From positions 620,001-684,000 of the forward strand of contig NZ_BBIT01000002.1 of NCBI RefSeq assembly GCF_000730625.1: a stretch of 64,000 nucleotides of DNA, given 5' to 3'. This document shows positions 37,600 to 46,401 of this stretch, piece after piece. The DNA comes from Pseudomonas oryzihabitans NBRC 102199. Its GTDB lineage: Bacteria > Pseudomonadota > Gammaproteobacteria > Pseudomonadales > Pseudomonadaceae. The position numbers were made by a program, and so were the translations under genes. The notes beneath the pieces were generated by a model. It was not told the DNA's origin and did not search any database. It saw nothing but the letters and a program-made list of their open reading frames with translations. Positions within the stretch are counted from its first letter, which is position 1. Each line of letters begins with the position of its first letter.

Positions 37600-38625
37600 G
37601 TGGAGTTTCTTGCCGACTATGCCAGTTTCCTGGCCAAAACCGTCACCGTGGTGGTCGCCATCATCGCCGTGCTGCTGTTCACCGCCGCCGTTCGCGGCCG
37701 CAACCGGCGCAGCTCGGCCGGCCAGCTGCAGGTACAGAAGCTCAACGACTTCTATCGCGATCTGCGGCTGAGGTTGCAGCAGAGCGTGCTGGGCAAGGAG
37801 GCCTTCAAGGCCCTGCGCAAACGCGAGACCAAGGCCGAGAAGACCAAGCGCAAGAGCGAGACCGGCAAGTCGCGGGTCTATGTGCTCGACTTCCATGGCG
37901 ACATCAAGGCCACGGCCAACGAACACCTGCGCAACGAGATCACCGCGGTCCTGACCCTGGCGACGCCCAAGGACGAGGTGGTGGTACGGCTGGAAAGCGG
38001 CGGTGGCCTGGTGCACAGCTATGGCCTGGCCGCCTCCCAGCTGGCGCGCATCCGCCAGGCCGGGATCCCCCTGACCATCTGTGTCGACAAGGTGGCCGCC
38101 AGCGGCGGCTACATGATGGCCTGCATCGGCGATCGCATCCTCTGCGCGCCCTTCGCCATCCTCGGGTCCATCGGCGTGGTCGCCCAGTTGCCCAATGTCC
38201 ATCGCCTGCTGAAGAAGCACGACGTGGACTTCGAGGTCTTCACCGCCGGTGAGTACAAGCGCACCGTCACCGTATTCGGCGAGAACGACGAGAAGGGCAA
38301 GGAGAAATTCCAGCACGACCTGGACACCACCCACGTCCTGTTCAAGAACTTCGTCTCCCACTACCGGCCGCAGCTCAACATCGACGAGGTCGCCACCGGT
38401 GAGGTCTGGCTGGGCCAGGCCGCGCTGGGCAAGCAACTGGTGGACGAACTGCGTACCAGCGACGAATACCTGGCCGAACGGGCCCAGGTGGTCGAGGTCT
38501 TTTCGCTGCGTTTCGTCGAGAAGAAATCCCTGCCCGAACGCCTGGGCATGGCGGCGAGTCTCGGTGTCGATCGTCTGGTGACCACCTGGTGGGAGCGTCT
38601 GGGCGAGTCGACCCGCTGGCGCTGA
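37600..38625 (+). CDS. sohB: Inner-membrane serine peptidase SohB
   Basis: A 341-residue S49 peptidase. One N-terminal transmembrane segment (about 10-31) is followed by a charged linker (KALRKRETKAEKTKRK). The catalytic core has VRLESGGGLVHSYGLAASQL and the nucleophile region DKVAASGGYMMACIGDRI, with APFAILGSIGVV after it. It starts with GTG at 37600, with GGAGAG 4 bases upstream; the start M-E-F-L is standard for SohB. SohB-type enzymes degrade membrane or signal-peptide remnants. Upstream of acuI on the same strand. Confidence 0.92.
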   Translation: MEFLADYASFLAKTVTVVVAIIAVLLFTAAVRGRNRRSSAGQLQVQKLNDFYRDLRLRLQQSVLGKEAFKALRKRETKAEKTKRKSETGKSRVYVLDFHGDIKATANEHLRNEITAVLTLATPKDEVVVRLESGGGLVHSYGLAASQLARIRQAGIPLTICVDKVAASGGYMMACIGDRILCAPFAILGSIGVVAQLPNVHRLLKKHDVDFEVFTAGEYKRTVTVFGENDEKGKEKFQHDLDTTHVLFKNFVSHYRPQLNIDEVATGEVWLGQAALGKQLVDELRTSDEYLAERAQVVEVFSLRFVEKKSLPERLGMAASLGVDRLVTTWWERLGESTRWR

Positions 38626-38675
38626 GGTCCATAGGACGGGCGGCCCCATAACAAGACTCCAACGGAGGTTCTGCG

Positions 38676-39668
38676 ATGAGCAATTTTCAGGCGCTCTGGG
38701 TAACCGAAGGGGCCCATGGTGCTTTTCGGCAAGAAGTGGTGACACGCACCCTGGACGACCTGCCCGCGGGCGAGGTGCTGATCCGGGTGCGCTACTCCTC
38801 GCTCAACTACAAGGACGCGCTCTCGGCCATCGGCAACCGCGGCGTGACCCGGCGCTATCCCCATACCCCGGGGATCGACGCGGCGGGCGTGGTGGAGCAG
38901 TCCAGCGCGGGCGAATTCGCCGTGGGCGACGAAGTCCTCGTCACCGGCTATGACCTCGGCATGAACACCCCCGGCGGCTTCGGCCAGTACATCCGGGTGC
39001 CGGCCGCCTGGGTGATCCGGCGCCCGGACAATCTCGGCCTGCGCGAGGCCATGGTGCTGGGCACCGCGGGTCTCACCGCGGCGCTGTGCGTCGAGAAACT
39101 GGAACAGATGGGCCTGACCCCGGAGGCCGGCACCGTGCTGGTCACCGGCGCCAGTGGCGGCGTGGGCAGCCTTGCGGTCAAGCTGCTGGCGCGACTCGGC
39201 TATCACGTGGCGGCGTCCACCGCCAAGCTGGAGCGCGCGGAGTGGCTGCATCGCCTGGGCGCCCGGCAGATCCTCGACCGCGCGACCCTGGCCGATGGCG
39301 TCGGCAAGCCGCTCCTGGATCAGCAGTGGGCCGGAGCGGTGGATACCGTCGGCGGCGACATCCTCTTCAACGTCATCAAGTCGCTGGAATACGGCGGCAG
39401 CGTGGCCTGCTGCGGCATGACGGCGGGCACCAAGTTCGAAGCCGGGGTCTTTCCCTTCATCCTGCGCGGAGTGAATCTGCTGGGCGTGGATTCCGTCGAG
39501 TTGCCACTGATGGCCAAGGCCGCGCTCTGGGACAAGCTTTCGGTGCAGTGGAAGCTGGACGACCTGGACAGCCTGACCCGCGAGGTCGGCCTGGAGGAAC
39601 TGCCCGATACCATCAGCCAGATCCTCGCCGGCAAGATGGTGGGCCGGGTGGTGGTCGATCTCGGTTGA
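38676..39668 (+). CDS. acuI: YhdH/AcuI-family acryloyl-CoA reductase or quinone oxidoreductase
   Basis: A 330-residue zinc-independent medium-chain dehydrogenase/reductase. The N-terminal catalytic domain includes VRYSSLNYKDALSAIGN and the hallmark HTPGIDAAGVV. The NADPH fold is VLVTGASGGVGSLAVKLLA near residue 152. The AcuI/YhdH subgroup reduces acryloyl-CoA to propionyl-CoA and protects against acrylate toxicity; other members are called quinone reductases, so the substrate is inferred. It lies 50 bases after sohB. Confidence 0.85.
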   Translation: MSNFQALWVTEGAHGAFRQEVVTRTLDDLPAGEVLIRVRYSSLNYKDALSAIGNRGVTRRYPHTPGIDAAGVVEQSSAGEFAVGDEVLVTGYDLGMNTPGGFGQYIRVPAAWVIRRPDNLGLREAMVLGTAGLTAALCVEKLEQMGLTPEAGTVLVTGASGGVGSLAVKLLARLGYHVAASTAKLERAEWLHRLGARQILDRATLADGVGKPLLDQQWAGAVDTVGGDILFNVIKSLEYGGSVACCGMTAGTKFEAGVFPFILRGVNLLGVDSVELPLMAKAALWDKLSVQWKLDDLDSLTREVGLEELPDTISQILAGKMVGRVVVDLG

Positions 39669-39679
39669 GCGAAGGCCAG

Positions 39680-39715
39680 GCAAAAAGAAACCCGCCATGG
39701 CGGGTTTCTTTTTGC
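39680..39715. terminator. Bidirectional terminator between acuI and DUF934
   Basis: A perfect 36-base palindrome (18-base arms centred on CCATGG): GCAAAAAGAAACCCGCC and its complement ending TTTCTTTTTGC. The A-rich and T-rich flanks allow termination of both converging transcripts. Confidence 0.92.
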
Positions 39716-39729
39716 GTCCAAGCCAGCGA

Positions 39730-40230
39730 TCAGGCCTGGCGACGGCGGAATAGCGGCTCCGGTTGGTCGACCGCGCTCTGGTAGGTCACGCTGAAGTCGC
39801 GCAGACCGGCCAGGGCCGCTTCCGGATCGCGGTCGGCGCGGACCACATAGGCGTCGAAGCCGCAGCGCTTGAGAAAGAACAGCTGGTCCTGCAGCACATC
39901 GCCGATGGCGCGCAACTCGCCAGTCCAGCCGAAGCGCTCGCGCAGCAGCCGGGCGTAGGAGTAGCCGCGACCGTCGACGAAGGCCGGGAAGTTGATGGCG
40001 ATCAGATCGAAATGCTCAAGGTCGCCGGCGATGCTTTCCGGCTCTTCGTCGCTGTCCAGCCAGATGCCCAGTTTGCCGTCGCGGCAGGTGAGGGCATGGC
40101 CGTGCTCCAGCCACAGGGCGGCCGGGATGATCACGTCGTCGCTGTTGGGAACGTCTGCGAAGGCGACGTCCTTGGGCAGCAGGTGCCAGTTGTCGGTGAC
40201 CAGCTGGTCGCCCTTAATGATTCTTTGCAT
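39730..40230 (-). CDS. DUF934 protein, sulfite reductase-associated
   Basis: A 166-residue protein of the DUF934 family, found next to cysI in many proteobacteria. Conserved blocks are IIPAALWLEHG, HFDLIAINFPAFVDGRGYSYARLLRERF, ELRAIGDVLQDQLFFLKRCGFDAY. It starts 17 bases inside the cysI end. It is thought to assist sulfite reduction in organisms lacking a flavoprotein CysJ, but the mechanism is unproven. Confidence 0.9.
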   Translation of the reverse strand: MQRIIKGDQLVTDNWHLLPKDVAFADVPNSDDVIIPAALWLEHGHALTCRDGKLGIWLDSDEEPESIAGDLEHFDLIAINFPAFVDGRGYSYARLLRERFGWTGELRAIGDVLQDQLFFLKRCGFDAYVVRADRDPEAALAGLRDFSVTYQSAVDQPEPLFRRRQA

Positions 40231-41872
40231 AGACGCGCTCCTTGAAGGGGTCGATACCGATACGGCGGTAGGTGTCGATGAAGCGCTCGTCTTCGGTGCG
40301 TTGCTCGACGTAGACGTTGATCAGCTTGCCGATCACCTCGGGCATCTGGTCCTGGGCGAAGGAGGGGCCGAGGATCTTGGCCAGGGTGGCGTCGCGGCCG
40401 GCGTCGCCGCCCAGGGACACCTGGTAGAACTCCTCGCCCTTCTTGTCCACGCCGAGGATGCCGATGTGGCCGACGTGGTGGTGGCCGCAGGCGTTCATGC
40501 AGCCGGAGATGTTGAGGTCCAGCTCGCCAATGTCGAACAGATAGTCCAGGTCGTCGAAGCGGCGCTGGATGGATTCGGCGATGGGGATCGACTTGGCGTT
40601 GGCCAGGGAGCAGAAATCACCGCCCGGGCAGCAGATCATGTCGGTCAGCAGGCCGATGTTGGGGGTGGCGAAGCCATGCTCGCGCAGCGCGTGCCAGAGC
40701 TCCAGCAACTGGTCCTGGCGCACGTCGGCGAAGATGACGTTCTGCTGGTGGGAGGTGCGCAGCTCGCCGAAGCTGTAGCGATCGGCCAGGTCGGCCATGG
40801 CGTCCAGCTGGCGATCGGTGACGTCGCCGGGGGCCACGCCGGTGGGCTTGAGCGACAGGGTCACGGCGACATAGCCCGGACGCTTGTGGCGGAAGGTGTT
40901 GCGCTGGCGCCAGCGGGCGAAGCCGGGGTGCTCGGCGTCCAGGCGGGCGAGGGCCTCGTCCTGGTCCTGCAGCTCGGCATAGGCCGGATCGACGAAGAAG
41001 GCGGAGACCCGCGCGACCTCGGCGTCGGTCAGGGTGATGGGACCGTCCTTGAGGTGGGCCCATTCGGCCTCGACCTTTTCGGCGAAGGCCTCGGCGCCCA
41101 GGGCCTTGACCAGGATCTTGATGCGCGCCTTGAACTTGTTGTCGCGGCGACCGTAGCGGTTGTAGACCCGCAGGGTGGCTTCCAGGTAGCTGAGCAGATG
41201 CTGCCAGGGCAGGAATTCGCGGATGAATTCGCCGGTGTGGGGGGTACGGCCCTGGCCGCCGCCGACCAGCACGCGGAAGCCCAGCTCGCCGGCCTCGTTG
41301 CGCACCGCTTCCAGGCCGATGTCGTGCACCTCGATGGCGGCACGATCCAGCGCGGCGCCGTTGACGGCGATCTTGAACTTGCGCGGCAGGAAGGCGAATT
41401 CGGGGTGGAAGGTCGACCACTGGCGGATGATCTCGCACCAGGGGCGCGGATCGATCAGCTCGTCGTGGGCGACGCCGGCGAACTGGTCGGTGGTGGTGTT
41501 ACGGATGCAGTTGCCGCTGGTCTGGATGGCGTGCATCTGCACGGTGGCCAGCTCGGCGAGGATCTCGGGGACGTCTTCCAGCTCCGGCCAGTTGAACTGG
41601 AAGTTCTGCCGGGTGCTGATGTGGGCGTAGCCCTTGTCGTAGTCACGGGCGATCTGCGCCAGCTTGCGCACCTGGGTGGTGTTCAGCAGGCCATAGGGCA
41701 CGGCGACCCGCAGCATGGGCGCATAGCGCTGGATGTAGAGGCCGTTCTGCAGGCGCAGCGGGCGGTATTCTTCGCCACCCAGCTCTCCGGCCAGGAAGCG
41801 GCGGGTCTGGTCGCGAAACTGGGCGACACGTTCTTCGACGATCCGTTGATCGTACTGATCGTAAACGTACAT
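40214..41872 (-). CDS. cysI: Sulfite reductase hemoprotein (nitrite/sulfite reductase family)
   Basis: A 552-residue siroheme/4Fe-4S enzyme reducing sulfite to sulfide for cysteine synthesis. N-terminal ferredoxin-like half: RRFLAGELGGEEYRPLRLQNG and ATVQMHAIQTSGNCIRNTT. The C-terminal half holds the cluster cysteines in CCPGGDFCSLANA and ISGCMNACGHHHVGHIG. The ATG at 41872 (MYVYDQYDQ) has AGG 6 bases upstream; an ATG two codons earlier sits on that site. It reads into DUF934 by a 17-base overlap. An AT-rich upstream region (41985-42014) fits a CysB-controlled promoter. Confidence 0.94.
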   Translation of the reverse strand: MYVYDQYDQRIVEERVAQFRDQTRRFLAGELGGEEYRPLRLQNGLYIQRYAPMLRVAVPYGLLNTTQVRKLAQIARDYDKGYAHISTRQNFQFNWPELEDVPEILAELATVQMHAIQTSGNCIRNTTTDQFAGVAHDELIDPRPWCEIIRQWSTFHPEFAFLPRKFKIAVNGAALDRAAIEVHDIGLEAVRNEAGELGFRVLVGGGQGRTPHTGEFIREFLPWQHLLSYLEATLRVYNRYGRRDNKFKARIKILVKALGAEAFAEKVEAEWAHLKDGPITLTDAEVARVSAFFVDPAYAELQDQDEALARLDAEHPGFARWRQRNTFRHKRPGYVAVTLSLKPTGVAPGDVTDRQLDAMADLADRYSFGELRTSHQQNVIFADVRQDQLLELWHALREHGFATPNIGLLTDMICCPGGDFCSLANAKSIPIAESIQRRFDDLDYLFDIGELDLNISGCMNACGHHHVGHIGILGVDKKGEEFYQVSLGGDAGRDATLAKILGPSFAQDQMPEVIGKLINVYVEQRTEDERFIDTYRRIGIDPFKERVYAKNH

Positions 41873-41979
41873 GGTCATCCTGCTGTCAGGCGGCGCGCAC
41901 GGCTGCGCGTGATCGAAGTCTTGGGCACCCCGGGGGCGCTCTGGCGACTTTTCTAGGCCGTGCACGATAGCAGCAGGTC

Positions 41980-42014
41980 TATATGCTTAAAAGCGATGTT
42001 TCTTTATATATAAA
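41980..42014 (-). promoter_or_regulatory. Putative cysI promoter region with palindrome TTTATATATAAA
   Basis: An AT-rich island, unusual for this window, 110-140 bases upstream of cysI. It contains TTTATATATAAA (42003-42014), and a possible -10 box TATAGA reads on the minus strand at about 41983-41978. AT-rich, poorly conserved sites are typical of CysB-activated genes, but no exact CysB box can be defined. Confidence 0.35.
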
Positions 42015-42074
42015 TCTATTCCGGCGATAAGCGGAGAGTGGGTGGGCGGCGCCGGACACCGCCCACCGCGGGCC

Positions 42075-42890
42075 TCAGTTGAGGCCCAGCTTGCCGCGCA
42101 GGGTGGAGAGGTCTTCGGCCAGGGTGTTGACCGGACCGACCAGGGCCTTGCGGTCACGCTCGCTGACCTTGTCGTAGGTCTCGAAGCCGCCGTCCTTGGT
42201 CTTGTACTTGGCCAGGATCTTGTCGACCGTGGCGAAGTTCTTGTCGACCTTGGCGACGAAGGCCTGGTCCTGCTTCTCGATCTGCGGGCGGAACAGGTCG
42301 ACGATCTTCTTGGCGCCATCGACGTTGGCCTGGAAGTCGTAGAGATCGGTGTGGCTGTAGCGCTCTTCCTCGCCCGACACCTTGGTCGCCGCCACTTCCT
42401 CCATCAGCGCCGCAGCGCCACCCACCACCTTTTCCGGCGGGAAGGTCAGGCCGTCGACGCGGGCCTGCAGGTCCTTGACGTCGGCCAGCAGCTTGTCGGC
42501 GACGGGACCCTGGCCCTCGGTGGTGTTCTGGGTGAAGAGTGCGTATTCCAGGCGGTGGAAGCCGGTAAAGTCCTCGGATTTCACGCCCTGCTCATGGTCG
42601 TCTTCGCGGGAGTCGATGGCGGCGTCCAGGTCGCTGAACAGCTCGGCGATGGGCTCCACCTGCTCGTAGGAGACCCGCGTCGGCGCATAGAGCTTGCGCG
42701 CGGTGGCCAGGTCGCCGCGCTTGACCGCCGCGGTGAAGGCCTGGGTCTGCTCGGTGAGCTTGGCCAGGTTGTCGGTGACATAGATCTTGTAGTCGGAGAT
42801 GGGGCCGACCAGATCCAGCGGCGAGTTGGCCGCGAAGGCCGGCGTGGCGAGGGCCAGACCGAGGGCAATGGCGAGGAACGAGCGTTTCAT
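42075..42890 (-). CDS. EfeO-like imelysin (M75) periplasmic protein
   Basis: A 271-residue periplasmic protein: signal peptide (about 1-20, ...ATPAFA-ANS) and an imelysin/M75 helical domain. The HxxE motif ([15 protein letters not shown]) and a [23 protein letters not shown] block mark the EfeO group. Unlike the EfeO encoded at 44201-45400 it has no N-terminal cupredoxin domain. It probably binds iron and passes it on within the efe system, or is a specialised paralogue. It is the last gene of the cluster, 21 bases after efeB. Confidence 0.88.
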   Translation of the reverse strand: MKRSFLAIALGLALATPAFAANSPLDLVGPISDYKIYVTDNLAKLTEQTQAFTAAVKRGDLATARKLYAPTRVSYEQVEPIAELFSDLDAAIDSREDDHEQGVKSEDFTGFHRLEYALFTQNTTEGQGPVADKLLADVKDLQARVDGLTFPPEKVVGGAAALMEEVAATKVSGEEERYSHTDLYDFQANVDGAKKIVDLFRPQIEKQDQAFVAKVDKNFATVDKILAKYKTKDGGFETYDKVSERDRKALVGPVNTLAEDLSTLRGKLGLN

Positions 42891-42911
42891 TCGACTTCTC
42901 CTGTCGAGGTA

Positions 42912-44204
42912 TTAAAGCGATGCGGCGGCCAGCAGGCTGCGGCCGAGGTAGTCCTTGGCATCGGTGATCCCCGGCAGGACGAAGAAGTAACCGCCGCCGA
43001 TGGGCTTGATGTATTCCTCCAGGGGCTCACCATCCAGCCGCTTCTGCACGGCGATGAAGCCCTGTTCCAGGTCGGCCTGGTAGGCGATGAACAGCAGGCC
43101 CATGTCGAGCTGGCCGTTCTTGCGCACACCGTTGGAGTAGTTGAAGGGGCGGCGCAGGATCAGGTTGCGCTGGCTCTCCGCGGTGCGGGGATTGGCCAGG
43201 CGGATATGGGCGTCCAGCGGCGTGACCTTGCCCTTGGGATCGCTGGCATAGTCCGGCACATCGGTCTCGTGACCGCCGGCCATGGGCGCGCCACTGGCCT
43301 TGCGCCGCCCGAAGATGGCTTCCTGTTCCTGCAGCGGGGTGCGATCCCAGCGCTCGACGAAATTGCGGATGATGCGCACCGCCTGATAGCTGCCCTGGGC
43401 CGCCCAGGCCGGCTCGCCGCTGCCGGGCTGGACCCAGACGATCCGGTCCATCGCCTGCTGGTCGGTGGAGTCGGGGTTGGCCGAGCCATCGCGAAAGCCC
43501 AGGAAGTTGCGCGCGCTCTCGGCGGGCTGACCGGGTGGCGGATCCTGCACCGGCACGCTGCCTTCCTGCTTCCAGCGGATCGCCAGCAGGTCGGGCAGAT
43601 TCTTCACGATGTCGCGCAGGGCGTGGATGTTGGTGTCCGGGGTGTTGGCACAGAATTGCAGGCAGAGATCGCCGTGGCAGCAGTCCGCTTCCAGGGCGTC
43701 GTTGGGAAAGCCGGTCATGCGCTGCAGCTGCCGCGGCTTGACCGCGGTGAGGCCGAAGCGGTCATCGAAGAGCGATTCGCCCACCGAGACGGTGATGGTC
43801 AGGTTGTCCGGCGTCACCACAGGACCGAGGATGCCGGAATCCAGCGGTGGCAATTTGGGGTCGACCTCGGGCACCGGGCCGCCCTGCATGAGAAAGCGGA
43901 TGCGCTCGTCGAGGGTCCGCAGCAGGCGTTCCAGGTCCTCGCGATCGCTGGCCAGCACATCGAAGGCCACGATCATTCCGGCCGCCGGCCGTGGGGTGAC
44001 GATGCCGCTCTGGTGCAGGCCAAGGAACGCCTGGCGCTGATGGGTATTGGCGCTGCCGGGGGCACGGGTCACCTCGGCGGTGCTGGCCGCCCGGGCGTGC
44101 ATCGGGCAGAGCCCGGCACCGGCCAGGGCCACGCTGGCGGCGCCGAGGCCACCCAGCAGGCGGCGACGTTCGATGTTGGGCTGATCGGGAGCGGACTTCT
44201 TCAT
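42912..44204 (-). CDS. efeB: Deferrochelatase/peroxidase EfeB (DyP type)
   Basis: A 430-residue periplasmic heme peroxidase exported by the Tat pathway: twin arginines in [20 protein letters not shown] and a hydrophobic core. The DyP signature GXXDG is present as [11 protein letters not shown] near residue 240. It can oxidise ferrous iron and take iron from heme in the E. coli system. Its start overlaps the efeO stop by 4 bases. Confidence 0.93.
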   Translation of the reverse strand: MKKSAPDQPNIERRRLLGGLGAASVALAGAGLCPMHARAASTAEVTRAPGSANTHQRQAFLGLHQSGIVTPRPAAGMIVAFDVLASDREDLERLLRTLDERIRFLMQGGPVPEVDPKLPPLDSGILGPVVTPDNLTITVSVGESLFDDRFGLTAVKPRQLQRMTGFPNDALEADCCHGDLCLQFCANTPDTNIHALRDIVKNLPDLLAIRWKQEGSVPVQDPPPGQPAESARNFLGFRDGSANPDSTDQQAMDRIVWVQPGSGEPAWAAQGSYQAVRIIRNFVERWDRTPLQEQEAIFGRRKASGAPMAGGHETDVPDYASDPKGKVTPLDAHIRLANPRTAESQRNLILRRPFNYSNGVRKNGQLDMGLLFIAYQADLEQGFIAVQKRLDGEPLEEYIKPIGGGYFFVLPGITDAKDYLGRSLLAAASL

Positions 44205-45400
44205 GGCGTGGTCTTGGTCGCGGCCAGGCCCAGGGCCGGGGCGATCTGGTCGAGGGAGTCGGCCAGTGCCTGGGCCGCGGCGGCGATGCGCTGGCGGTCG
44301 TCGGGGGAAAGGGTGGAGTAGGGACGCTGGACATCGCCCAGGGCCGTAGCGAAGGCGTCGGCCTGGGTATCCAGGCGGTGCTGCAGCTCGGGATGACCCT
44401 TGCCGAGCAGGGGGCGCAGCAACTCGATCACCTTGCGCGTGCCATCCAGATTGGCGGCGAAGCCGGGCAGCACGAGCTGGCTGTAGCGCTCTTCCTCACC
44501 CGAGATCCGGGTGCCGGCCAGGTTGTGCAGCAGGCGCGCGGCATTGCCACTGAGTTGTTCCGGCGGCAGCGACTGGCCGAGCAGGGCGTCGCGCAGGGCG
44601 GCGGCGTCCTGCTCGAGGCGAGTGGCGACCGCTGTCAGGCCCTGGGTGCTGTTGCCAGCGAAGAGGCCCTGTTCGAGGCGATGGAAGCCACCAAAGGCCG
44701 GATCCTGTTCGCGCTTTTCGTAGTAGTCGGCGCGGGCATTGAGGCGATTGTCCAGTTCGGCGAAGCGCTGCGCGGTCGCCGCCAGGCGCTGGTAGGGCAG
44801 GCGGGCGGCCGCATAGGCGGCGCGTGCCTGCTCCAGGTCGCCCGCGGTCAGCGCCTGCTGCAGGGTGGCGAGACCCTGCAGCAGCAAGCGGCTCTGCTGA
44901 TTCAGGTAGACGCGGTATTCCGACAGCGGGCCGACGAACTGGGTCAGGGTCGGACCGGCCTTGCTGGCGGCTTCCGAGGCGGCGGTCGGGAGTACCTTCA
45001 GGGTGCCTCGCGGATTGCTCAGCAGACCGCAGGTGATGGCGTAGTCGCCGGGGGCCAGGGTGGCATTGATGACCTGACTGAGGCCGGGGGCGATGTTCTC
45101 GCGCTCCTCGACCACCAGGACGCCGTCGAGAATCTCCCATTCCACCGCCCGGTCCGAGCGGTTGACGATACGAAAGCGCGCCGGCCCGGCGGGTACCTGC
45201 AGGGCGTTGGGTTCGCAGCGATTGGCGAGGATGTCGACCTTGATTTCGCCGTCGGCCACGGTGGCGTGACGCTCGCCTGCGGCGCGCGAGGCATAGTAGA
45301 AGGCCGCGGCGGCTGCGATCAGCAGGGTGGCCGAGCCGACCACGGCCAGGCGCAGCGCCAGGGAGCCCTGCTTCGGCGGATGGGGGTTGGCGTGATTCAA
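44201..45400 (-). CDS. efeO: Iron uptake protein EfeO with cupredoxin and M75 domains
   Basis: A 399-residue periplasmic protein anchored by an N-terminal hydrophobic segment (about 15-38). The cupredoxin domain (about 48-140) has [26 protein letters not shown] and the closing GDYAITCGL with its Cys. The M75 domain (about 155-390) has the metal motif [10 protein letters not shown] and SGEEERYSQ. EfeO collects ferrous iron, probably with oxidation at the cupredoxin site, for the EfeU permease. Start and stop overlap efeU and efeB by 4 bases. Confidence 0.93.
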   Translation of the reverse strand: MNHANPHPPKQGSLALRLAVVGSATLLIAAAAAFYYASRAAGERHATVADGEIKVDILANRCEPNALQVPAGPARFRIVNRSDRAVEWEILDGVLVVEERENIAPGLSQVINATLAPGDYAITCGLLSNPRGTLKVLPTAASEAASKAGPTLTQFVGPLSEYRVYLNQQSRLLLQGLATLQQALTAGDLEQARAAYAAARLPYQRLAATAQRFAELDNRLNARADYYEKREQDPAFGGFHRLEQGLFAGNSTQGLTAVATRLEQDAAALRDALLGQSLPPEQLSGNAARLLHNLAGTRISGEEERYSQLVLPGFAANLDGTRKVIELLRPLLGKGHPELQHRLDTQADAFATALGDVQRPYSTLSPDDRQRIAAAAQALADSLDQIAPALGLAATKTTP

Positions 45401-46251
45401 GACGGGCGCTCCAGCGAGGCAGGGGTGGTCACGGCAGGACGCTGGGGCGGCGCCGGGGTGCGGAAGAACAGCGGCAGGGTGACTGCGAGGAACAGCAGAT
45501 AGGCGCCCAGGGTGCTGACGGTCGGAGTGTCCTGGTAGCCGAACATCCCGGCCAGCACCGTACCGACCGGGCCGTCGGCGGGCAGCGCGTGGCTCCAGTC
45601 GAAGACCACCTGCTGCAGCGAATTCCAGAGGCCGGCTTCATGCAGCGCTTTGACCGAGTTGGTGAACAGGCCGGCTGCGACGAAGAGGATGAACAGGCCG
45701 GTGAAGCGGAAGAACTTGCCCAGGTTCAGTCGTACGCCGCCGGTATAGAGGCCATAGCCCACGGCGATGGCGATGATCAGCCCCAGCAGGGCACCCAGGG
45801 GCGCGCCGGGGCCGGCGCTCTGCTGGAAGATCGCCAGCAGGAAGAACACGGTTTCCAGGCCTTCGCGAGCGACCGCCAGGAAGACCATGCCGATCAGGGC
45901 ATAGACCTGGTTGCGCGAAGCCGACAGGGCGTTTTCCAGGGAGTCGTGCAGTTCGGTCTTGATCGAGCGCGCCGCGTTGCGCATCCAGAACACCATGGAG
46001 GTGAGGATGGCGGTGGCCGCCAGGCCGACCACCGCTTCGAACAGCTCCTGCTGACGCTGCGGGAATTCGGCGCTGGCCAGTTGCAGGCCGGCGCCGACGA
46101 ACAGCGACAGGGCGGCAGCCAGCATGACCCCGATCCAGACCGCTGGCATCCAGTGGCCGCGACCGGTGCGTTGCAGGTAGCTGGCGATGATGCCAACGAT
46201 GAGCGCCGCTTCGATGCCTTCGCGGAGCATGATCAGAAAGGGAACGAGCAT
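45397..46251 (-). CDS. efeU: Ferrous/ferric iron permease EfeU (FTR1 family)
   Basis: A 284-residue inner-membrane iron channel with seven hydrophobic helices. Two REGxE iron-binding motifs are seen: LREGIEAAL near residue 9 and AREGLETVFF near residue 130. The ATG at 46251 matches the E. coli start (M-x-VPFLIMLREG) and has GGTGA at a suitable distance; a GTG four codons upstream is possible. First gene of efeUOB plus the extra M75 gene. A 16-base CRP/ANR-like palindrome (46301-46316) and a leader hairpin (46278-46293) lie upstream. I could not find a convincing Fur box. Confidence 0.92.
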   Translation of the reverse strand: MLVPFLIMLREGIEAALIVGIIASYLQRTGRGHWMPAVWIGVMLAAALSLFVGAGLQLASAEFPQRQQELFEAVVGLAATAILTSMVFWMRNAARSIKTELHDSLENALSASRNQVYALIGMVFLAVAREGLETVFFLLAIFQQSAGPGAPLGALLGLIIAIAVGYGLYTGGVRLNLGKFFRFTGLFILFVAAGLFTNSVKALHEAGLWNSLQQVVFDWSHALPADGPVGTVLAGMFGYQDTPTVSTLGAYLLFLAVTLPLFFRTPAPPQRPAVTTPASLERPS

Positions 46252-46277
46252 GAAAGCTATCACCGACAGAAGCGAAG

Positions 46278-46316
46278 GGGCGCAGAGGCGCCCGGAGGTC
46301 GGTGATTTGTATCACA
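46278..46316 (-). promoter_or_regulatory. efeU leader: CRP/Vfr- or ANR-like palindrome plus hairpin
   Basis: GGTGATTTGTATCACA (46301-46316) matches the CRP/Vfr consensus TGTGA-N6-TCACA at 9 of 10 positions. Its inner TGAT-N4-ATCA also fits the core of an FNR/ANR box. A hairpin GGGCGC-N4-GCGCCC (46278-46293) lies between it and the start codon. The assignment to a specific regulator is open. Confidence 0.4.
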
Positions 46317-46357
46317 ATGATTCGGATTGTTAAATGCGGATGATTCTCGTGCCTCGC

Positions 46358-46386
46358 GGATCCGCTGACTGGTTGGCAGCGGATCC
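46358..46386. repeat. 10-bp inverted repeat between the beta-propeller gene and efeU
   Basis: GGATCCGCTG (46358-46367) and CAGCGGATCC (46377-46386) with a 9-base loop, 16 bases after the end of the upstream gene. No T-run follows, so it is at best a weak terminator. Confidence 0.5.
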
Positions 46387-46401
46387 CCGTATTGCAGAGC
46401 C

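Noticed and set aside
46300..46345. Possible Fur box before efeU
   Set aside because: Best alignment to GATAATGATAATCATTATC matches fewer than half the positions; the CRP/ANR-like reading is better.
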